Assembly (NCBI RefSeq): GCF_030052815.1
Contig: NC_079502.1
Span: 37,564,050-37,628,049, forward strand
DNA length: 64,000 nucleotides
DNA from: Hevea brasiliensis
Taxonomy: Eukaryota > Streptophyta > Magnoliopsida > Malpighiales > Euphorbiaceae
Direction of reading: 5' to 3'
Shown: positions 57,033-64,000 of the stretch, piece by piece
Layout of the letters: each line of letters begins with the position of its first letter
How positions within the stretch are numbered: the stretch's first letter is position 1
Position numbers and translations under genes: made by a program
The notes under the pieces: generated by a model
The model's input: only the letters and a program-made list of their open reading frames with translations
Told to the model about the DNA's origin: nothing
The model's database searches: none

Positions 57033-58061
57033 TCAAGAGGTAGACTTTCTATCATCGATATTTGATTGGAAATCAGAATCAGTATAACCATCAAATTGCA
57101 AGTCTCCACCTTCATAAATCAAGAATAAATCCTTAGTTCTTCTCAAGTACTTAAGGATATTCTTGATAGCTATCCAGTGTTCCAAGCCTGGATTGGATTG
57201 ATACCTGCTAGTCAAACTAACAGCATATGTGATATTCGGCTTAGTACACAACATTGCATACATTAAACTTCCAATAGCCAAAGCATATGGAATCCTGGCC
57301 ATCTTATCTGTTTCTTCAGGTGTCTTTGGAGACATCTCTTTAGAATGCTGGATACCATGTCTCACTGGTAACAATCCTCTCTTGGAATCAAGCATGTTAA
57401 ACCTCTTTAACACCTTTTCTAAGTATAGGCTTTGGGATAAACCAATTATTCTTTTTGCTCTATCTCTATAGATGCGAATCCCAAGAATATAAGTTGCCTC
57501 CCTTAAGTCTTTCATGGAGAATGTATTTGACAACCATACCTTTATAGTTGTCAACATACCTGTGTCATTACCCATCAACAGTATGTCATCCACATATAAG
57601 ACAAGGAAAGTGATAGCACTGTCACTAACCTTCTTATATACACATGGCTCATCCTTATTTTTTATAAAACCAAAGGATTTAATGGCTTCATCAAAACGGA
57701 TGTTCCAACTCCTCGAAGCTTGTTTCAACCCATAAATGGATCGCTTTAGCTTGCATACCTTGGAACCATCTTGGGATTCAAAACCTCTAGGTTGTTCCAT
57801 GAAAATGTTTTCTTCAATGTATCCATTGAGAAAAGCTGTTTTGACATCCATCTGCCAAATCTCATAATCATAGTATGCAGTTATTGCTAATAAAATCCTA
57901 ATTGATTTAAGCGTGGAAACAGGCAAAAAAGTCTCCTCATAGTCGACTCCTTGCCTTTAGCGAAACCCTTTCGCTACTAGCCTTGCCTTATAGGTCTCTA
58001 CCTTTCCATCAGAACCAATTTTCTTCTTGAAAACCCATTTGTTCCCTATAGGTACAATACC
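57033..58061 (-). pseudogene. Cop1 reverse transcriptase
   Basis: The RT N-terminal part 'GIVPIGNKWVFKKKIGSDGK' and 'ARLVAKGFR' spans two stops (58059-58061 TAA and near 57957 TAG). The open part follows: 'DYEIWQMDVKTAFLNGYIEE', 'IFMEQPRGFE', 'KLKRSIYGLKQASRSWNIRF', the catalytic 'FLVLYVDDILLMGND', 'YILGIRIYRDR', 'AIGSLMYAMLCTKPNITYAV' and 'GYTDSDFQSNIDDRKSTS' leading into RNase H. The YVDD active site is intact. Confidence 0.93.
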
Positions 58062-59111
58062 TTAAGGTGGGTCAATAAGATCCCAAACTTGATTCTTATA
58101 CATGGAATCAATCTCGAATTTCATAGCATCAATCCATTTTGAAGAGTCTATATCTGATATAGCTTCTTCATAGGTAAGTGGATCATCTCCATGATCTACT
58201 TCTTCATGAATAGACAACTCTTGTTCTTCTTCATAAAGAAAACCATATCTCACTGGTGGGTGAAATACCCTGGTTGTTCTACGAGGAATAGCTGTAAATG
58301 TTTCATCAATGGGTATAGGTTGACTAGATGGATCTATATCCATCTGATCTGTTAGTTGGTCAGAATTCTCAAATTCTAACTCTATTTGCCTTCCTTTGCC
58401 TCCTTCTTGAACAAACTGTTGTTCAAGAAATGTGGCATCTCTACTTATCACAACCTTTTGTGAAGTAGGCAAATAAAAATAATATCTAAAACTATCTTTT
58501 GGATATCCAACAAATCGACCTTTTTCTGATCTGGTCTCCAATTTATCAGTGTTCAGCTTTTTGATATAAGCTAGACAACCCCAAATCTTAACATGCTTAA
58601 GACTTGGTTTTCTTCCATGCCATATCTTATAAGGTGTGGAAGAAACTGATTTTGATATAATCCTATTTAGAATATACAAAGCTGATTCTAATGCAAATCC
58701 CCAAAAGAAGATTGGCATATCAGTATAGCTCATCATACTGCATACCATATCCAATAGGGTACGATTTCTCCTTTCAAGTACACCATTCAGCCGTGGCGTT
58801 CCTGGAGGAGTCAGCTGAGAAACAATGCCATGCTCTCTCAAGTATTCATCAAATTCAGTACTCAAATATTCACCTCCACGATCTGATCGAAGAGATTTAA
58901 TACTCTTTCCTGTTTGATTTTTTACTTCAGATTTAAATTCTTTAAACTTTTCAAAGGATTCATGTTTGTATTTCATCAAATACAAATACCCAAATATTGA
59001 TTTATCATCAGTAAAGGTAATAAAATAATGAAAACCCCCTCTAGCCATTTCTTTAAATGGACCACATACATCACTATGTATTAGTTCCAAAATATTTTCA
59101 GCTCTTAGCCC
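58062..59111 (-). pseudogene. Cop1 integrase core and C-terminus
   Basis: The catalytic triad is intact: D in 'LIHSDVCGPFKEMARGG', D in 'SLRSDRGGEYLSTEF', E in 'GVLERRNRTLLDMV'. It continues with 'YKIWHGRKPSLKHVKIWGC' and 'SEKGRFVGYPKDS', typical of copia integrase, then the acidic linker to RT. 342 codons are open. A stop at 59112-59114 separates it from the zinc-binding part, in the same frame. Confidence 0.93.
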
Positions 59112-59700
59112 TTATCCAACAAAGGGTGATCTAGTTATTTTGCCTTGAAGGCAAGATTCACAAGTTGGAGTAGGCTCAGAGCCCAATAAGGATAGAATCC
59201 CCATTTTCTCCAGTTTTGCAATCCTATCTTCTACAATATGACATAACCTTAAGTGCCAAATATATTTTGAACTTGAGTTGGTTTTCACCATGGCATTGCA
59301 TTCTTTTAGATCACTTGCATTCAATTTGTGTTTTTCATTATTATCCAAATAATAAAGACCATCATTCATATAACCCGAACCAACATATTTATTTTCAAAA
59401 TAAATATTGCAAATATCATCTGTGAACTGAAATTCATAGCCATTTCTAGTCAAACTAGATTTAGAAATGATGTTCTTAAAAGCATCAGGTACATATAAAA
59501 TATTATCCAAATACAAAACATGTCCAAACATGTAAAAAGATTTAGATCCTATGGCTAAAGCTTCAACAGTTGAGCCATTGCCAATCCGGACTCTAATATC
59601 TTGAGAACACAAGCTGCTACTATTTGCTAGTTCCTGCATATCATTAGAAATGTGAGAACTGGCACCAGTAAAACCCAAGCTGTAGATGAACTATAAGTAT
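59112..59700 (-). pseudogene. Cop1 protease and integrase zinc-binding domain
   Basis: The protease begins in a damaged active site reading 'GFTGASSHISNDMQ' where copia has DTGAS(S/N)H, so the catalytic Asp is lost. 'VRIGNGSTVEALAIGS', 'ILYVPDAFKNIISKSSL' and 'YYLD' follow. The GAG-pre-integrase domain has the H-H-C-C set: 'WHLRLCH' and 'CESCLQGKITRSPF'. A frameshift at about 59690-59790 separates it from gag. Confidence 0.9.
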
Positions 59701-59794
59701 CATCAGAATCTAAATAACAAGATATGGACATACCTTTCGTAGGTATATCCCTCTTATCCTTCAGAAAAGCAAGATACTCTGGGCATTTCCTTTT

Positions 59795-60595
59795 CTAGTG
59801 CCCATCCTTTTGGTAGTGGAAACACTTTCCTTTGCCTCCATCAGCTTTAGTCTTCCTTTTTTGTTTAGCTATTTTCTTGGAAGGACCAAGAATTTGAGGT
59901 TTCTTTTTCTTATTGCCCTTTTTCTTATTTGACTTTCCAACAGAAGAAGATGCAATCAAAGCTACCTCTTTTCCTTTATTGCCCGGCATATTCTTTTGGG
60001 CAATAACCAGCATGTTGAGTAAACCAGCTAAGGTGCATTCCTCTTTAGTCATATGGAAATTTGTCACAAAATTCCCAAAAGACTAAGGAAGGGACTGAAG
60101 GATCAAATCCGTCTGTAGTTGGAAATCCATGTTGAAGTCAAGATGTTCCAACTGCTCAATCAGCCGAATCATCTCGTGGACATGATCCCCAACATTCTAT
60201 CCCTCAGACATCCTTATACGGAATAGCTGTCTAGATATCTCATACCTAGCATTCCTGCTGTGCTCACCATACAACTCTTATAGGTGAAGGAGGATCTCAC
60301 TCGCACTCAACATGTTCTCATGCTGCTTTTGTAACTCATTAGTCATGGAAGCAAGCATATAACACTTAGCTCTCATATCATGCTCCTTCCACTTATCCAA
60401 AGTTTCATGTTCCTCTTGTGTGCCCTCTGGAGGTAAGGGACCAGGAACATTTGAATCTAGAACATATCCTATATGTTCAAGGTTCAGGACAAGTTTCAAA
60501 TTTCTTAGCCAATCAAACAAATTAGGTCCTGTCAACCTATTGCGATCAAGTATGCTTGCAAGGATATTGGATGGTGGTGGTTGTTCTGTGCTCAT
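59795..60595 (-). pseudogene. Cop1 gag
   Basis: The start is ATG 60595-60593, 'MSTEQPPPSNILASILDRNR', then 'LTGPNLFDWLRNLKLVLNLE' and 'YVLDSNVPGPLPPEGTQEEH', typical of copia gag. One frame runs through three stops (60278, about 60198 and about 60083; the first is TAA, the others TAG) to 'NFHMTKEECTLAGLLNML', a Lys-rich basic segment and a single zinc knuckle with the second Cys replaced: 'CFHYQKDGH', stop, 'KRKCPEYL'. The stop replaces the usual Trp. Confidence 0.92.
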
Positions 60596-62330
60596 TTTTA
60601 TCAGAAAATTAACTGCAGAAAATAACCAAATTAATTAGTAAATGTATTATGTAATTAACCAAAATGATTATGGTCTTTTAATCAAATTGGTCCTCCCACT
60701 AACTTAGCGAATCCTACACTTCCAAAGTAGAAAACGAAAATCCTAGTTGGATGGATTTCTAGTAGGTGATTGAATTCTTATAATTCTATTGATCGTCCTC
60801 AGGTATATCCATTATTGGAATTACAATAAACTATAAGGGAGCAACTCCTTGCCCATCACATCTCATGTGAGATTCAATCCTTTACCTAGCCCCTAATACT
60901 CAAAATCTCAAGTACATCCATTATTGACTTATCTTGCATTAGTTAAGTTAATCCCATTGAGCCAGTAATTATGCAAATAATTTTAATGTGCTCAGGTACA
61001 TCCAATATTGGCCACCAAACTATTTACATATTTAGAACATCTCATGCTTAACAATTATTCTTAAGAAAATCTCTTAAATTAATTGCATCTTATGCAACTA
61101 TTTAAAATTTCTTAAAATAATTGCCCCAATGGAGGGCCTATGTTATAATTACTTTAATTATAGCATTTCCAACTTAATCATTTGTTTGGAAGATTTTATG
61201 GTCATTCTAATTACTATTAAGGTCTCACTTTGCACATTATCCATTTAGCATGCATATATCATATAATTGCATACATTCCCATACATCTCATGCATCCATA
61301 GATAAGCAGTAAATATGGTATGATCATGGACTTTCTAAGGGATTCAATTCTGAGCCACCAAGAATTGAATCAGGGCATTCCTAGGTGCATTTCATTCATT
61401 CATTTTACAAGAGTTGCTGAAGGAGTACATAATCAATACTTGATCTTGAATTCCTCCCACTGGTCCCACCAATGCTCTTGACCTCCTTGAACTTTTTGCA
61501 ATCCAATATTACATAGTAATCCTTGGCATATCAAGGCGAATTTATAAGAACTTAAATAAATGAAATTAAAACCCAAAAATTATTATAAACTTAATAATAC
61601 ATGCCCAAAATAAATTAAAATAAATTAATTAATTTACAATCCCAAAGAAACATAAAAGAAATAAATCCAATCACATTGGTCTTTTATAGTCCATGATCAT
61701 CCATCATGCATATCACTATTTAAAACTTAAATAAAACATACATACTTAAATTAAATTGAATATCTCATATTCAACTTAAAAATCCAGATTTGAATATGAT
61801 TCAAATAAATTTAAAAATTCAGATTTGAATCTCATTAAAACAAATTTAAAAATTCAGATTTGAATCACATTCAAACAACTTTAAAAATTCAGATTTGAAT
61901 CACATTCAAACATTTTTTGAAAAATTAGATTTGAATCACATTTAAACATTTTTTTAAAAAATCATATCTGAATTTTATTCAATCAATTTTAAAAAATCAG
62001 ATTTAAATATGATTCAAATAACTTTAAAAATTCAGATTTGAATCACATTCAAATAATTTTAAAAATTCTGATTTGAATCATAATTTAATTGTGTGATAAA
62101 ACTTCTAATTAAACAATTTAATTAGACATAAAAGGATCTTAAATCATACAACAATTGCACATTCACCATCCATTTACCTTTGCACATCATTGTGGTGCAT
62201 CAACCATGCGCACCATGGTGTTCATCATTTGTACCGCCACCTTGGCTTTGCAACCAGCAATGAACTTTTGATCTCAAGATCAATCACACAATTAAATAAT
62301 ATAAACATCAATCTAAATGGCAAATATAAT
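60596..62330 (-). other. Cop1 untranslated leader (1.7 kb)
   Basis: This lies between the primer site and gag. I find no protein homology. It contains a ~9-copy AT-rich repeat (61779-62090) and three spaced copies of a 21 bp motif (60798-61011). It presumably carries RNA packaging or translation signals, but nothing here identifies them. Confidence 0.8.
61779..62090 (-). repeat. Tandem repeat in the Cop1 leader
   Basis: About nine degenerate copies of a 30-40 bp unit built on TTCAGATTTGAATCACATTC and a T/A-rich spacer. Confidence 0.85.
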
Positions 62331-62343
62331 GGCTCTGATACCA
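62331..62343 (-). other. Primer binding site of Cop1
   Basis: The sense strand reads TGGTATCAGAGCC, initiator-Met tRNA type, 2 bp inside the 5' LTR end at 62346. Confidence 0.93.
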
Positions 62344-62345
62344 AT

Positions 62346-62889
62346 TGAAAGAACGGAAGCGTGAAAAACATAAGTTTATACCATTGAATTAAAAAATTTC
62401 ACCTAGGGTCACATGCATCATGCAAGATTTATTTTTATCTATTTGATTTCAATGAAAAATAACATATTAAAACTCTTTTAATATGGTTTTTGGATCTGAA
62501 TTTACCATTTAAGATTTTAAAATTAACCAAATTAATTTTAGAACCCTAGATTAAATCAAGAACGATTACACTAACCTCTTTATGCACTGCAGCGTGTCTG
62601 CGCCTTTGAGATTTGTCTTCAGGACATGAAATATTGTCCCTCTAGCTTGTCCACACCAAGAACACCTATGGCGGCCCTTGAACAGCTTCTAAAGCTTTTT
62701 CTATTAATTAGAAATTCAAGTTCTACCTTTCAAGAGATTAGGGATGTAAACAGGACACTAGAAACAATTTCTAGTGTCCTTAATTCAAGAGATTGATGGC
62801 TAATCTCTTTGAACTGATGAGAGATGAAGAAGAATAGATGGAGAGCCTCAAAATGGCGTGACAAAGGAGAGGAGTGGCTGCTAGTTGTT
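62346..62889 (-). repeat. Cop1 5' LTR, inner 544 bp
   Basis: It matches 54494-55036 with scattered substitutions and is cut at 'CTAGTTGTTT' by the LTR that starts at 62890. Confidence 0.92.
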
Positions 62890-64000
62890 TGTAACACCCC
62901 TCACCCGACTACAGTGTAGCCGAGCAAAGTGTGCTACATTCGGTGCCGGAGCACCCTATCTTATCTTACTTTATTCCTTTCATAATTTGATCTCATTATA
63001 TTTTATTATTAATTATTTTTTGTCGGAGAAACCAGCGGAGTTTCCCCTATTTTATTACTAGTTGACGTATTTTACTATTTACCTCTTTGAAAATTTCAAT
63101 AATATTTCCAAAATAAAATCTTATCCATGCTAATCATAATTATCTCATCAATCATTCTCATAATTTTCTCATATTTCAAATCTCATCCATACATTTCAAT
63201 TTCATAATCATTTCCATACATTTCCATTCATACTCAATTCATATGTAAACATTCTCAAATTCAATGAGAAAAATTTTCAAATTTCCTTAATTTACATAAT
63301 TTACAAAATAATTACAAAATTTCATAATTTACATGATATATAAACTAATTACATATGAAAGAGCTAATTTATTAAATTACATTACATTTCTATTAATTAC
63401 CTGCTCATAATCTACATTATAATACAATATCTAGCATTTTATACTAAATACAAAATATGATCTATATGGGCCCTATCTACATGCATTGCTGAGGAGGTGA
63501 CAACCTTGAATACTCCAGCCACTTCTGCAGATCTGGACTCCAAAAATCTTAGTCAAAGTACCTACGCGAGGAAATAAATCCATCGCGCTAAGCATTGCTA
63601 CTTAGTGGTGCAATAATAGAACAAGAAAATAAAATATACAAATAAAGAAAGAACGAAGCATAATTTGAATATTTAAGAATCAATTTAATTTAATACAATG
63701 TGTCTAATATTAATTATCTTTTGTTCTAATTTGTTCCGCTTTGGAAGCGTTTAATTCCGAAATTCACAGGGATAATGTACAACACACAGAATTAATAAAA
63801 ATACTCAGTTTATATTTATATGGCAATAGAAGGTACATTTAAAATATGTAGTTAAGTTATACCTATTTTTGCAACTCTTTTATCATTTTACTTAACAATT
63901 TTTATGTGGTTTGGATCATTTCATAATTGTAACTAATTCTTTTGAAGTCTTATTAACTCATTTATTTGATTTCTAATATTTTTAATTACTAATAGTCTTA
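62890..64000 (-). repeat. LTR of a fourth gypsy type (D), cut by the window end
   Basis: It starts TGTAACACCCCTCACCC, the terminal signature of families A-C, then diverges. It keeps the B-like order: 'ACAGTGTAGCCGAGCAAAGT' close to the start, a hairpin region at 63565-63605 and 'CTTAGTGGTGCAATAATAGA'. No coding sequence is visible. Whether it is solo or part of a full element cannot be seen. Confidence 0.82.
63565..63605 (-). other. Tandem hairpin element in LTR D
   Basis: In sense: CTAAG-TAGCAATG-CTTAG, then CGCGATGG-loop-CCTCGCG. It is preceded by TGCACCA. Confidence 0.65.

Larger units (their letters stand above)
54494..62889 (-). mobile_element. Ty1/copia element Cop1 (5' LTR interrupted and off-window)
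   Basis: Minus-strand order: partial 5' LTR (62889-62346), primer site, long leader with tandem repeats, gag, protease, integrase, RT, RNase H, polypurine tract, 3' LTR (down to 54494). Integrase precedes RT, the copia gene order. The 3' LTR end and the inner 5' LTR end share TGAAAGAAC(A/G)GAAGCGTG. I counted roughly two dozen differences over the first 400 bp, so the insertion is older than B1. The outer 5' LTR end and right target duplication are outside the window. Confidence 0.93.

Noticed and set aside
62331..62343. tRNA gene suggested by the TGGTATCAGAGCC string (and similar strings elsewhere)
   Set aside because: It only complements a tRNA 3' end; no cloverleaf is present. It is a primer binding site.

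Overview
This window looks like transposon-saturated, AT-rich DNA from a flowering plant, probably a eudicot, in a heterochromatic region. I cannot name the species. I see no host gene, tRNA, rRNA or CRISPR array. Nearly every base can be assigned to LTR retrotransposons inserted into one another. Most are Ty3/gypsy chromoviruses with 3-4 kb LTRs, an integrase C-terminal chromodomain and an initiator-Met tRNA primer site, which resembles the Tekay/Del type. One is a Ty1/copia element. Family names A-E are mine.

Left two thirds (1-45627). An old family A element (A0, minus strand) is split: its pol piece is 1-758, and its gag/protease piece, primer site and 5' LTR are 40653-45627. A younger family A element, A1 (759-40652, minus strand, target duplication CATGG), sits inside it. 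A1 was hit three times: by full-length family B element B1 (7414-19994, minus, CCAAG), by a family A solo LTR (21267-25331, CTGCA), and by full-length family B element B2 (26099-37131, plus, GGTGG) in its 5' LTR. B1's 3' LTR holds a short 1.5 kb solo LTR (7445-8956, GTATC).

Right third (45628-64000). A0 lies in a family C LTR (visible to 46808). That LTR lies in a decayed copia LTR (46809-48263). Next is a family B-like LTR (from 48264) interrupted by a family C solo LTR (50798-54236, GGTTT) and by a copia element, Cop1 (54494 to beyond the window, minus). Cop1's 5' LTR is interrupted by a fourth LTR type, D (62890 to the window end).

Each element encodes one gag-pol polyprotein (gag, zinc knuckles, protease, RT, RNase H, integrase, chromodomain in the gypsy elements). 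All copies carry stops and frameshifts. The most interesting signals are: a 75 bp AT-rich GT-AG intron-like insertion at the same integrase site in both family B copies and absent from family A; a covarying tandem hairpin in the LTRs of families A, B, C and D; a covarying hairpin beside the polypurine tract; an atypical first zinc knuckle; and patches in B2 where CAG/CTG appears as CG, which may be a consensus-sequence artefact.
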